Below are positions 32,964-41,605 of a stretch of 64,000 bases of DNA, piece after piece. This stretch comes from an uncultured Candidatus Melainabacteria bacterium (lineage in GTDB: Bacteria > Cyanobacteriota > Vampirovibrionia > Gastranaerophilales > Gastranaerophilaceae), in the NCBI GenBank assembly GCA_934718275.1, contig CAKUZD010000001.1:124001-188000 (forward strand), written 5' to 3'. The translations under genes and the position numbers were made by a program. How positions within the stretch are numbered: the first letter of the stretch is position 1; each line of letters starts with the position of its first letter. The notes beneath the pieces were generated by a model. That model was not told the DNA's origin, searched no databases, and saw nothing but the letters and a program-made list of their open reading frames with translations.

Positions 32964-34733
32964 TTATTGCCCTACCTGATTTCTTCCATTATTTTTTGCA
33001 TTATAAAGCTTTTTATCTGCCGCTTCTATAATTTTTGGAGCAGAATCTCCATCAAACGGGAATGTAGATACACCCAAACTTATTGTTACATGTGTCTCAT
33101 TATTCCCTGTTAATTTAAAAGTTTTTTCTGCAACTCTGTTACAAATCTTCTGCGCAGTAGCTATAGCTTCATCTTTAGATGTATTAGGGAGAATAATACT
33201 CATCTCCTCTCCCCCATACCTGCAAACAATATCAGTAGCTCTAACATTTTTTTTCAATGTCTGTGCTACCTGCCTCAACACCGCGTCTCCTGATTGATGT
33301 CCAAAAGTATCATTAAATTTCTTAAAAAAGTCAATATCTATTATAATCAAAGAAAAATTATTACTATATCTTTTTGATTGTTCAACTTGCATTCTGATTT
33401 GTTCTTGGAAATACCTATGGTTATACAACTCGGTCAAACCATCTGTTGTAGCAAGCATATATTGTTGCTCAAAATCCCTGGACTTAATTAAATATTTTAC
33501 AATATATGCAAGAGTAAATGCTACAATTGAAAAAATCAAAGGATAAATTAATTCCAACCATAAATTTTCAAATCTCATAGCATAATAAGCAACAAGAATA
33601 TATACCAAATAAGTTGATAATGACATTGTAGAAGCAATAAAAGCAGAATTTACTCTTGAGACAACAGATGCAATTAACAATGCCAATAATAAACTCAATG
33701 CAATAGTATACCCTCTATCAACTTTTTTTATAAAATTATTATCTAAAATATTATTTACATAAGTTGCTTGCACCTCAACTCCGGGGTATATTTTTCCGGT
33801 AGGAACCGTTTTAATATCAAATAAACTGGAAGCAGTTGTTCCAAAATAAACAATTTTATTTGAAAAATCATAATCTAATTCTGTCTTTTCTCCATTAACC
33901 GCTTTTATTAATTTATACATCGGAATATATTTATATGTACCTGCCGGCCCATACCAATTAAGAATTGCACTGCCATCTTTATCCAAATATATTCGTCTGT
34001 CACCAATATGCAAATCTGAATGTTTATCTATTTCATAAATTGTTTGCTTCTCACCTAAATAATTTAAGCCTACTTTTAGTGCTAACTGAGGATAATACTT
34101 CCCTTTATACTTAACAACCAAAGGCATTTTCCTTAAAACCCCGTCATCAGAGCGAGAAACATTAATTATGCCAATATTTGAAGTCACTTCAATTATTCCT
34201 TGCAATATTTTTCGACAATTTAAAAAAGTTAATTGTTCAAAATCTATTTTTGAATTATTTTCAACTTTCACGGTCAACTTGTCAGGCAATTGCGGAGATT
34301 TTCGCAAATCTTCCGGTTGATTATCAAAGTTCATAGAGGTGAAGATATTATTATATTTTTTGAAAGAATTTATAAGAGCTTCATCTGCCTTACTTGCACT
34401 TTTCATAGATTTTACAAACATCAAATCAAACACAACCGAACGAGGATTTTGCAGCTCCAAATAATCTATAATTCCGGCATAAGTGTCTCTAGGAAGTGGC
34501 CACTCGCCATAGTTATCCAAAATATATTCATAAGTAGCATCATCAATTGCAACAATTACAATGTCATCACTAGGCTTTTTAACTCCTTCATTAATCAATA
34601 TACTTTGACGTAAATCAAAAGTTCTATTTTCAATAGTGTCAATAAAATAGCTTAAATTAGCATTTTTTAGTATTATAAAAGCAAATACCGCAAAAAGAAT
34701 TAATCCGATAACATATAAAAACTTCTTAAACAT
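32964..34733 (-). CDS. CHASE2-domain membrane diguanylate cyclase (GGDEF)
   Basis: A 589-residue sensor that should make c-di-GMP. A signal-anchor helix (about 4-24) is followed by an extracytoplasmic CHASE2 domain (about 25-325, with FDLRQSIL, DDIVIVAIDDATYEYI and IVYFGTTASSLFD). Two or three membrane helices follow (about 335-415), then a GGDEF domain (about 425-589). The active-site loop reads GGEEM, an allowed variant. The inhibitory site RxxD is present five residues before it (RATD-IVCRY-GGEEM), so product feedback is likely. ATG 34733 follows a GAGGG that is very close; TTG 34742 is an alternative. Confidence 0.92.
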   Translation of the reverse strand: MFKKFLYVIGLILFAVFAFIILKNANLSYFIDTIENRTFDLRQSILINEGVKKPSDDIVIVAIDDATYEYILDNYGEWPLPRDTYAGIIDYLELQNPRSVVFDLMFVKSMKSASKADEALINSFKKYNNIFTSMNFDNQPEDLRKSPQLPDKLTVKVENNSKIDFEQLTFLNCRKILQGIIEVTSNIGIINVSRSDDGVLRKMPLVVKYKGKYYPQLALKVGLNYLGEKQTIYEIDKHSDLHIGDRRIYLDKDGSAILNWYGPAGTYKYIPMYKLIKAVNGEKTELDYDFSNKIVYFGTTASSLFDIKTVPTGKIYPGVEVQATYVNNILDNNFIKKVDRGYTIALSLLLALLIASVVSRVNSAFIASTMSLSTYLVYILVAYYAMRFENLWLELIYPLIFSIVAFTLAYIVKYLIKSRDFEQQYMLATTDGLTELYNHRYFQEQIRMQVEQSKRYSNNFSLIIIDIDFFKKFNDTFGHQSGDAVLRQVAQTLKKNVRATDIVCRYGGEEMSIILPNTSKDEAIATAQKICNRVAEKTFKLTGNNETHVTISLGVSTFPFDGDSAPKIIEAADKKLYNAKNNGRNQVGQ

Positions 34734-34811
34734 ATCCCTCAATCTTATTTAACAGGTAACATGTTTTAAGTATAATCAAATATAAAACTTTTGGCAAGGT
34801 AACAAAAATAT

Positions 34812-34976
34812 TTATTGATGAATGTCAACCGTTTTTATAATATCAGAATTACTAATATTTTTTAATATAAATTGTTTTTCTAAAATAAAATTATTAACCT
34901 TTAGTATTTCTGTGGAATAAGATAGTTCTTGTGGGTTTTGCAAATATCTAAGTAAACATTGTTCGTGCAGATTCAT
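34812..34976 (-). CDS. Small hypothetical protein, 54 residues
   Basis: An unrecognised small ORF. ATG 34976 is preceded by AAAGGTG at 9 nt. Upstream in-frame codons extend to 35027 but lack a ribosome site. The product is polar and Ile/Leu/Asn-rich with no clear domain. Its independent position between the GGDEF gene and rpmE is the only context. Confidence 0.4.
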   Translation of the reverse strand: MNLHEQCLLRYLQNPQELSYSTEILKVNNFILEKQFILKNISNSDIIKTVDIHQ

Positions 34977-35165
34977 TCTATTAATCACCTTTAATATGTC
35001 ATAACGGATAACATATATATTATGCAATCATTAAGAAATTTTAACATCAAACATCTGCATGAGATTTGTGAATACTTGCACTTTTTTATTTCTGTTGTAT
35101 TATAAAGTTAGTCGAATATTAATAAAATCAAGTTTGGAATCTTGGTGCAAAGAAAGAGGTAAATA

Positions 35166-35372
35166 ATGAAAAACGGAATTCATCCTGATTATAAGAAAAC
35201 TGTTATCAAATGTGTATGCGGTAACGAAATCGAAACAGGTTCTATCAATGACAACATCACTGTTGAAATCTGCAACAACTGTCATCCATTCTATACAGGT
35301 CAACAAAAAATTCTTGACTCTGAAGGTCGTGTTGAAAGATTTAACAAACGCTATGGTAAAAAACAAGCTTAG
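35166..35372 (+). CDS. rpmE: 50S ribosomal protein bL31, zinc-binding form
   Basis: A 68-residue bL31 of the large subunit. The zinc-binding (C+) type is shown by KCVCGNEIETGS (Cys16, Cys18) and VEICNNCHPFYTGQQ (two more Cys), followed by RVERFNKRYG. Zinc-type bL31 is typically replaced by a Cys-less paralogue during zinc starvation; none is seen here. AAAGAGG precedes the ATG. A promoter (TTGCAC, 16 nt, TATTAT near 35095) gives a leader of about 60 nt containing a small CAAG/CTTG hairpin that could be regulatory. Confidence 0.96.
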   Translation: MKNGIHPDYKKTVIKCVCGNEIETGSINDNITVEICNNCHPFYTGQQKILDSEGRVERFNKRYGKKQA

Positions 35373-35418
35373 TTGTTTGTTTACATATTAGCGAATGAAA
35401 TGTTAGAAAAAATTTACA

Positions 35419-35456
35419 ATTATACCACTCTAGTCATAAGAGTGGTATAATTTTTA
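35419..35456 (+). terminator. rpmE terminator
   Basis: A perfect 13-bp stem ATTATACCACTCT/AGAGTGGTATAAT with a 7-nt loop, followed by five T. Confidence 0.85.
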
Positions 35457-35494
35457 TGTTGAATATTGAATTTTGGTAGTTGAGGAAGGGATAT

Positions 35495-36199
35495 ATGGGA
35501 AATAATAATAAACCGGTTGTTAATCTAATTTCAAAACCGGATAATATGTTAAAAGTCGTTTATACAGCTTGTAGAACTTGCTATAGTGCAGATTATCCTA
35601 TTAATATTTATGAAAGCACTGATGACAAGGAAAAAATGCTTAAACTTATTGAAAAAGTAATTTCTTCCGGCCATTACTCTACTATTGAACATATTCAAGT
35701 AAGTTTTGCAATTTCAAATGTATCAAGAGCTTGTACACATCAACTTGTCAGACACAGACACATGTCTTTTTCTCAAAAATCTCAAAGATATGTTAAAGAA
35801 AAAGGGCAGTTTGACTATATTATTCCACCAACAATTGAAAAAAATCCGGAATTAAAAGAGAAATATGTCAAGTTTATGGAAAAAATCACCCAACAATATC
35901 AAGAATTTATGGATGCCGGAATTCCTGCAGAAGATGCGAGATTTGTTCTACCAAATGCTGCAGCAAGTTCACTTGTTGCCAGCTTAAATTTAAGGGAAAT
36001 GATTCATCTTGCGAATTTAAGATTATGCACACGTGCCCAATATGAAATTAGGACAATGGTAAAAATGATGTGTGATGAACTTATTAAAGTTGAACCTTGG
36101 CTAAAACCATATCTTGTTCCAAAATGCGAAAGACTTGGTTTTTGTGACGAAGCCAAATCATGCGGCAGACACAAAAAACTGGCAGACAACGAAAATTAG
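35495..36199 (+). CDS. thyX: Flavin-dependent thymidylate synthase ThyX
   Basis: A 234-residue FAD enzyme that methylates dUMP to dTMP using methylene-THF and NADPH. The ThyX motif RHRxxSxxxxSxR is complete (RHRHMSFSQKSQR), preceded by SGHYSTIEHIQVSFAI and followed by LPNAAASSLVASLNLREMIHLANLRLCTRAQYEIR. ATG 35495 has GAGGAAGGG upstream; the TTG at 35480 is less likely. No ThyA is seen in the window. ThyX use is common in Cyanobacteria and anaerobes. Confidence 0.95.
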   Translation: MGNNNKPVVNLISKPDNMLKVVYTACRTCYSADYPINIYESTDDKEKMLKLIEKVISSGHYSTIEHIQVSFAISNVSRACTHQLVRHRHMSFSQKSQRYVKEKGQFDYIIPPTIEKNPELKEKYVKFMEKITQQYQEFMDAGIPAEDARFVLPNAAASSLVASLNLREMIHLANLRLCTRAQYEIRTMVKMMCDELIKVEPWLKPYLVPKCERLGFCDEAKSCGRHKKLADNEN

Positions 36200-36207
36200 G
36201 AAATTTT

Positions 36208-37509
36208 ATGGATCTTTGTTTTAACCCTATAATTATATCAGTCATATTACTGTGCATACTTTGTCTTTGCAGAGTAAATGTACTTCTTGCACTATTAGTT
36301 TCTGCGATAGTAGCAGGGAAAATTGCAGGAATGCATGCCGGCCAAATTATGGATGTTTTCATAAATGGAATGGGAAAAAACAGTGAAACCGCATTGAGTT
36401 ATATCTTGCTTGGAACATTTGCCGCGGCTATGGCACATACAGGGCTTGCAGATGTTCTGGCTAAACGAATTTCCCTATTAATCAAAAACAATAAGTTTAT
36501 GTTACTTCTGATTTTAACACTATTGGCATGCGCTTCACAAAATTTAATTCCGGTACATATTGCTTTTATACCGGTAATAATTCCTCCACTTATTCATTTA
36601 ATGAATAAACTTAAATTAGACAGACGCTCTGTCTCTTGCGCATTGGCATTTGGTCTTGTAACACCATATATTGTTTTTCCTGCGGGGTTTGGATTAATAT
36701 TTCAAAGCCTATTAGCAGATAATATGACAAACAACGGAATTCCCGTAACTGTAAATGATGTTTGGAAATCTGTATGGATTTTAGGTATTGGCTTACTGTG
36801 CGGTTTATTATTTGCAGTATTTGTAAGCTATAGAAAAAATAGAGAATACAAAGAAATACAATTCAGAGAAGAACGCAGACGTTCTTTAAGATTTACCGGA
36901 AGCCATTATATTACTCTATTTGCGGCTATAGCAACTTTAAGTGTCCAATTATGGACCAAATCATTACCACTTGGAGCTTTAATTGGGTTAACTATTATTT
37001 TTGGAACTCGAGCAATAAATCCTGAAAAAATGGATATCCTAATAAATGAAGGTATAGGTATGATGGGGTACGTTGCATTTGTAATGCTTGTAGCAGCAGG
37101 CTTTGCAGGAGTATTACAGTCTACCGGTGCTATAGACAGCTTAGTTAGCAGCCTAATCCCATTTATGCTTGGTTCAAAACTGTTAGCTGCATTTTTAATG
37201 CTTATTGTAGGTCTGTTTATTACAATAGGAATAGGAACTTCTTTTGGTACAATACCTATTTTAGCGGTATTATTTGTACCAATATTTATACACCTTGGCT
37301 TCAACCCTATGGAAGCAATTGCGGTTTTTGCAGCTGCAGCTGCGTTAGGAGATGCAGGCTCTCCGGCATCCGGAACAACATTAGGACCAACCCAAGGATT
37401 GAATGTTGACGGACAACATGACCACATAAAAGATACATGTATACCTACTTTTCTTCATTATAATATTCCACTAATACTATTTGCATTATTAGCAGTTATA
37501 TTATTTTAA
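36208..37509 (+). CDS. YuiF-type Na+/H+ antiporter family transporter
   Basis: A 433-residue polytopic protein with about eleven hydrophobic segments. It resembles the Na+/H+ antiporter-family proteins represented by Bacillus YuiF: LLCILCLCRVNVLLALLVSAIVAG, AQIMDVFINGMGKNSETALSYILLGTFAAAMAHTGL, SQNLIPVHIAFIPVIIPPLIHLMNKLKLDRRSVSCALAFGLVTPYI, and a C-terminal GDAGSPASGTTLGPTQGLN loop. The transported ion or amino acid is uncertain. ATG 36208 has TTAGGAAA upstream and avoids overlap with thyX, which ends 8 nt before. The two genes are probably cotranscribed. Confidence 0.85.
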   Translation: MDLCFNPIIISVILLCILCLCRVNVLLALLVSAIVAGKIAGMHAGQIMDVFINGMGKNSETALSYILLGTFAAAMAHTGLADVLAKRISLLIKNNKFMLLLILTLLACASQNLIPVHIAFIPVIIPPLIHLMNKLKLDRRSVSCALAFGLVTPYIVFPAGFGLIFQSLLADNMTNNGIPVTVNDVWKSVWILGIGLLCGLLFAVFVSYRKNREYKEIQFREERRRSLRFTGSHYITLFAAIATLSVQLWTKSLPLGALIGLTIIFGTRAINPEKMDILINEGIGMMGYVAFVMLVAAGFAGVLQSTGAIDSLVSSLIPFMLGSKLLAAFLMLIVGLFITIGIGTSFGTIPILAVLFVPIFIHLGFNPMEAIAVFAAAAALGDAGSPASGTTLGPTQGLNVDGQHDHIKDTCIPTFLHYNIPLILFALLAVILF

Positions 37510-37527
37510 AAATTGAGCAAAATAAAA

Positions 37528-37601
37528 TGGCCCCGGCGCGATTCGAACGCGCGATCTTTGGTTTAGGAAACCACTGCTCTATCCTGCTGAGCTACGAAGC
37601 C
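37528..37601 (-). tRNA. tRNA-Arg (anticodon CCT)
   Basis: A 74-nt cloverleaf. The acceptor stem GGCTTCG pairs with CGGGGCC through G-T pairs, the D arm is AGCTC...GAGC, the anticodon loop is TTCCTAA with CCT, and the T arm GCGCG-TTCGAAT-CGCGC is perfect. The discriminator is A and no CCA is encoded. It reads AGG codons. Confidence 0.95.
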
Positions 37602-37629
37602 TTATAAAGAAATTATAACATAAAATTAT

Positions 37630-37655
37630 AAAACGGAGAAAAAATTCTCCGTTTT
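37630..37655 (+). terminator. Hairpin downstream of YuiF-type gene
   Basis: Stem AAAACGGAGAA/TTCTCCGTTTT with a 4-nt loop, followed by CGGCTTTTT. It could end the thyX-transporter transcript after reading antisense through tRNA-Arg, and may also insulate the tRNA on its own strand. Confidence 0.6.
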
Positions 37656-37802
37656 CGGCTTTTTCAAACCGGCTGTCAACCATTTGTATTATATAACAAT
37701 ATTATATAATATAAACATGTAAAAAATTTTTAACATAAAATTTTTTTTAAGCTTGAATTTTTAATTTTTTGTAATATTCTTTTCATACAAAAAGGAGAAA
37801 AT

Positions 37803-38444
37803 ATGAAAAAACTTATTTTACTAACAGCAATATTATTTAGCATAAATTCAGCTATTGGTTATACTTACAACACTGCAATTACAAATAATAATATTAAAGA
37901 AAACCAAATTATAAACTACTGTCCTGAAACCCAAAATTGGCAAACTTCCTGTCCCAACATGATTTCATTTACACACTATTACACAATTGGCAGCGGCGGA
38001 TATTCCGAATATGAGTTAAATGGAAAAAGATATGACACAGACACTGTTTATGAATTTATATATAATAACAAACTTATCGGCTATAATCCTTATAAACTAA
38101 AATTTTACAACTTAACATTTAAAAATGATAAGTTTGAAAAAGAAACACTAAGTGAACAACAAGTTCAAGACCTTTTTCCAAATGTAGAAATTGTAAAGAT
38201 TTCACAATTTAAAAATAATGAAATCACTTTATACAAACCTATTTTTAAAACAAAAACATTTTTATTCTTAAATGACACAAATTCTGAATACTACAAATAT
38301 CAATTTGAGCATTACAAAAATCAAAGAGAACTTATTCATGGAATTTTTGAACCTCGTTTTGCCAGAACATACATCTATTCTCATTTTGGCGGACACGACA
38401 AACAAATTCCTCCTTTAACCATTCATATAAAAAACAAATTTTAA
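37803..38444 (+). CDS. Secreted hypothetical protein
   Basis: A 213-residue protein with a clear signal peptide (KKLILLTAILFSINSAIGY, cleavage around residue 19). The mature part is rich in Tyr, Asn and Lys with one early cysteine pair (NYCPETQNWQTSCP) that could form a disulphide. No domain is recognised. AAAGGAG precedes the ATG. It is monocistronic, with its own upstream region and a bidirectional terminator. Confidence 0.75.
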   Translation: MKKLILLTAILFSINSAIGYTYNTAITNNNIKENQIINYCPETQNWQTSCPNMISFTHYYTIGSGGYSEYELNGKRYDTDTVYEFIYNNKLIGYNPYKLKFYNLTFKNDKFEKETLSEQQVQDLFPNVEIVKISQFKNNEITLYKPIFKTKTFLFLNDTNSEYYKYQFEHYKNQRELIHGIFEPRFARTYIYSHFGGHDKQIPPLTIHIKNKF

Positions 38445-38446
38445 AC

Positions 38447-38477
38447 AAAAAAGTGGAGTTTTTACTCCACTTTTTTT
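38447..38477. terminator. Bidirectional terminator between secreted protein gene and trpS
   Basis: Stem AAAAAAGTGGAGT/ACTCCACTTTTTT with a 4-nt loop. A-rich and T-rich flanks serve both converging genes. Confidence 0.85.
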
Positions 38478-38499
38478 AAATATTCTAACCAAACAGCTA

Positions 38500-39543
38500 T
38501 TAATCAAAATAGTTTATTTTCATCGAATTTCGAACTTTTTCAAGCGTCTGTACTGCAACCTGTCTTGCTTCATCAGTTCCTTGTTTAAGGATTTCGTAAA
38601 CGTCAGCAGTTCTTTTTTCCCAAATTTTTCTGCGTTCTCTTATTGGTGCTAACTCACTTTGAATAACATTATTCAAGAACTTTTTAACCTTTACATCCCC
38701 TAAACCTCCTCTTTGATAGTGAGCTTTGAGTTCAGCCAAATTAGCATATTCCGGCAAAAATTCAGCAAAATGTTCATTTTTACAAAACGCATCCAAATAA
38801 ATAAATACAGGATTATTTTCTGTATCTCCCGGGTCTTCAACTCGCAAATGATTTGGATCGGTATACATAGACATTATTTTTTTCTTAATATCTTCTGCTT
38901 CATCAGATAAATAAATACAATTACCTAAAGATTTACTCATTTTCGCCTTACCATCAAGTCCCGGAAGTCTTAAGCAAGCACTATTTTGAGGTAACAAGAT
39001 ATTCGGTTCAACCAAAGTTTCCCCATAAAGCGTATTAAATCTATGTACAATTTCCCGACATTGTTCAATCATAGGTTTTTGATCCTCACCTGCAGGAACA
39101 GTAGTTGCCCCAAAAGCAGTAATATCCGCAGCTTGGCTTATTGGGTAAACAAAGAAACCAACCGGTATATTCATTTCAAAATTTCTCATTTTAATTTCGG
39201 TTTTCACTGTAGGATTTCGCTGAACCCTTGCAACTGTAACCAAATTCATATAATAAAAAGTTAATTCTGTTAACTCCGGAATCATTGATTGAATTAATAT
39301 CGTAGATTTTTCAGGTTCAATTCCACATGCTAAATAGTCTAAGGCAACTTCAATAATGTTATCACGCACTTTTTGAGGATTTTCCGCATTATCTGTTAAA
39401 GCTTGAGCATCTGCAATCATTATAAAAATCTTATCAAAACCACCTTGATTTTGAAGCGCAACACGCTCTCTTAATGAGCCGACATAATGTCCTATATGAA
39501 GGCGACCTGTTGGTCGATCACCCGTTAATATTATTTTTCCCAT
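38500..39543 (-). CDS. trpS: Tryptophanyl-tRNA synthetase
   Basis: A 347-residue class Ic synthetase. Nucleotide-binding motifs are HIGH (16-19, GRLHIGHYVGSL) and KMSKS (LDGKAKMSKSLGN, near 200). MIADAQALTDN and YPISQAADITAFGATTVPAGEDQKPMIE match the tryptophan pocket region of TrpRS. AGGTTAGGT lies before the ATG. Confidence 0.96.
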   Translation of the reverse strand: MGKIILTGDRPTGRLHIGHYVGSLRERVALQNQGGFDKIFIMIADAQALTDNAENPQKVRDNIIEVALDYLACGIEPEKSTILIQSMIPELTELTFYYMNLVTVARVQRNPTVKTEIKMRNFEMNIPVGFFVYPISQAADITAFGATTVPAGEDQKPMIEQCREIVHRFNTLYGETLVEPNILLPQNSACLRLPGLDGKAKMSKSLGNCIYLSDEAEDIKKKIMSMYTDPNHLRVEDPGDTENNPVFIYLDAFCKNEHFAEFLPEYANLAELKAHYQRGGLGDVKVKKFLNNVIQSELAPIRERRKIWEKRTADVYEILKQGTDEARQVAVQTLEKVRNSMKINYFD

Positions 39544-39619
39544 TTATTACCTAACCTTTCGATACTTTTATTATCTAATAGAGTCTTAAGCATTGTCAAC
39601 CATAAACAAATTACAAAAG

Positions 39620-40657
39620 TTAAATTAGATTTACAACCTGTTCATAAACCTCATCAACAGAAGGAGAATTCGTACAACAATACCTATTATTTTTCAAATT
39701 GCATTTATGGTTATTACAATGATTACATTCTTTAGAAGATACTGTTATATATTTCTCAGAATTTCCAAATGGTGCAAAATATTCAGGTTTAGTACAACAA
39801 AAAATTGAAACAATTTTCGGATTTTCTGTAGCTCTCGCAAGATGCGTACTACCACTATCCAAAGACAAAACAAGATTAGCTCTGTTAAACAGTTCTATAA
39901 GTTCAAAACAAGATGTCTTTCCTGTCAAATCCAATCCATTACTTTCACCTTTTACATATTTTATCAATTCCGCATCTTTAGCAGTACCCGTGAATATTAA
40001 AGAATATTTAGAGCTAAGTTTAGATATTAAAGCCTTCCAATTGTCTTTATTCCAGTGCTTACCAACCCAAGTAGTTGCAGGACAAACAATTATAATCGGT
40101 TTCGTTTTGTCAACAGAAACAATTAACCTATCTATATTTTTAATAGCATCTTCTGTTGATGGCGGCAACGAAAATTTTAACTCAGTTTTCTTCGCATTTA
40201 AGTAATCCGCATATACCAAATTCTTTTTAACAATATTTACTTCATTTCCCCAAAAAGATTTTTTTATCACTTCATTTCCGCAAAAAACAGAAAATTCCTT
40301 AGCATATTCAGATGTAATCCTTCGTTTAGCCCCCGAAAACAACAAAAAAATTCCACTTTTGAATAACAAGCCTTGATTATCAATAGCTATATCAAATTTT
40401 CTAGCACGAATATCACGTATAATTTTAATATATTCAGCAATTGTTTTAAATATATTCTGTTTTTGCCATCTCTGTACAGGCACAAAAATATAATCATCAA
40501 CACAGGGATTATTTTTTACGACATCAATACCTCGTTCACCAACCAACCAAGTAACATTATAACCATTCTCCTTCAAGCGATTAGCCAAAGGAATATTAAA
40601 AACAACATCCCCTAAAGAAGAAGTTCTTATTAGTAAAATTTTTTTATTATTGCACAT
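39620..40657 (-). CDS. GT9 (heptosyltransferase-like) glycosyltransferase
   Basis: A 345-residue GT-B enzyme of family 9, which transfers heptose or related sugars onto a lipopolysaccharide-type core. The N-terminal domain begins KKILLIRTSSLGDVVFNIPLANRL; the C-terminal domain has PIIIVCPATTWVGKHWNKDNW and the nucleotide-sugar site LVLSLDSGSTHLARA. A cysteine cluster near the C-terminus (CNHCNNHKCNLKNNRYCC) is seen in some GT9 members. ATG 40657 is chosen over a TTG 14 codons upstream because GGTGG precedes it. The sugar is unknown. Confidence 0.87.
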   Translation of the reverse strand: MCNNKKILLIRTSSLGDVVFNIPLANRLKENGYNVTWLVGERGIDVVKNNPCVDDYIFVPVQRWQKQNIFKTIAEYIKIIRDIRARKFDIAIDNQGLLFKSGIFLLFSGAKRRITSEYAKEFSVFCGNEVIKKSFWGNEVNIVKKNLVYADYLNAKKTELKFSLPPSTEDAIKNIDRLIVSVDKTKPIIIVCPATTWVGKHWNKDNWKALISKLSSKYSLIFTGTAKDAELIKYVKGESNGLDLTGKTSCFELIELFNRANLVLSLDSGSTHLARATENPKIVSIFCCTKPEYFAPFGNSEKYITVSSKECNHCNNHKCNLKNNRYCCTNSPSVDEVYEQVVNLI

Positions 40658-40827
40658 ACCACCAATTCCTGTTAAAATATTACAAAAACTCTTGAACAAA
40701 ACTCATAAAGCAATAGCTGAGCCCATCAAGTATATATAATTTTAGCATAAAAAGCCAAGATTTATATAAAACTAGCAAAAAATCTATTTAATATAAAAAT
40801 ATAACAAAAAAATTAAAAGGAAAATTT

Positions 40828-41283
40828 ATGATAAAAGTTCTATTTGTATGTCTAGGTAATATTTGTAGGTCACCAATGGCACAAATAATTTTCGAAAATA
40901 TGATACGAGAGCAAGGTATTGAATATAAATTTGAGGTAGATTCTGCCGGCACTGAAGGTTATAACGAAATGTGCCATGCAGGTATTCACCATGGAACAAA
41001 AGATGTTTTGAGAAAAAACGGTATACCTTTTAAAGAACATTATTCTCGTAAACTCAAAAAACAAGATTATGAATATTATGACTATATAGTAGCCATGGAT
41101 TCCGAAAATATTAATGACATTAAACTTATTTTGGGTGAAGACAAAGATAATAAAATTAAAAGGCTTTTAGACTATACCAACAACCCACGTAATATAAAAG
41201 ACCCATGGTACACAGGGAATTTTGATGAAACTTACGATGATATTGTCGAAGGATGCTCTGAATTTTTAAAATATTTAATTTAA
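40828..41283 (+). CDS. Low-molecular-weight protein tyrosine phosphatase
   Basis: A 151-residue LMW-PTP. The P-loop CX5R is Cys8-LGNIC-Arg14-Ser (VLFVCLGNICRSPMA), the general acid is Asp125 in KDPWYTG, and VDSAGTEGY follows the expected strand. Such enzymes often reverse bacterial tyrosine-kinase action in polysaccharide export or dephosphorylate arginine residues. No kinase is adjacent; the nearest envelope gene is the divergent GT9. AAGGAAAA precedes the ATG. Confidence 0.94.
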   Translation: MIKVLFVCLGNICRSPMAQIIFENMIREQGIEYKFEVDSAGTEGYNEMCHAGIHHGTKDVLRKNGIPFKEHYSRKLKKQDYEYYDYIVAMDSENINDIKLILGEDKDNKIKRLLDYTNNPRNIKDPWYTGNFDETYDDIVEGCSEFLKYLI

Positions 41284-41304
41284 ATTTTACCATACGGTAA
41301 AATT
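41283..41304 (+). terminator. Perfect palindrome after phosphatase gene
   Basis: AATTTTACC-atac-GGTAAAATT, immediately at the stop codon. There is no T-run after it, so it may be a weak terminator or a DNA-binding site. Confidence 0.45.
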
Positions 41305-41605
41305 AGTAACGTAAAATTGTTAAATAATCTAATAATATTACAACTCTGCCGAGACAAAGGCGGCTAAATATCATGTTTGGCGAGAAGTGTAAAGTAACAC
41401 ATGGTTTGATTATTTGTAACATCTTCACCAACAGCATTGACCAAAGTTTTGCAGATTTCTGCAAAACTTTGGTCAAGTGGTATCATTTGCAGGTTAGCAC
41501 ATTTTGCTTACGAAGCTTGTGTGTGCAAGAAATACCCGTTTAAGAGAATCTGCTACCCTGCCAAACTACACGAAGGCTGTGGCTATAGAGTTATTAAGAA
41601 AAGCT
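41305..41605. other. Gene-poor stretch with decayed-looking sequence
   Basis: This 300-nt stretch has no gene with a ribosome site. It is visibly less AT-rich than other gaps. Codon-like runs appear in the plus frames (for example NSAETKAAKYHVWREV then a stop, near 41345-41395), and a 63-codon TTG-initiated frame spans 41437-41628. It may be the remains of a degraded gene. It also holds the long inverted repeat listed separately. Confidence 0.35.
41437..41476. repeat. Long perfect inverted repeat (19-bp arms, 2-nt spacer)
   Basis: The left arm TTGACCAAAGTTTTGCAGA (41437-41455) and its exact complement (41458-41476) are separated by TT. The loop is too short for an ordinary terminator hairpin and no T-run follows. 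It could extrude as a cruciform or mark a former insertion or recombination site. Confidence 0.75.
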
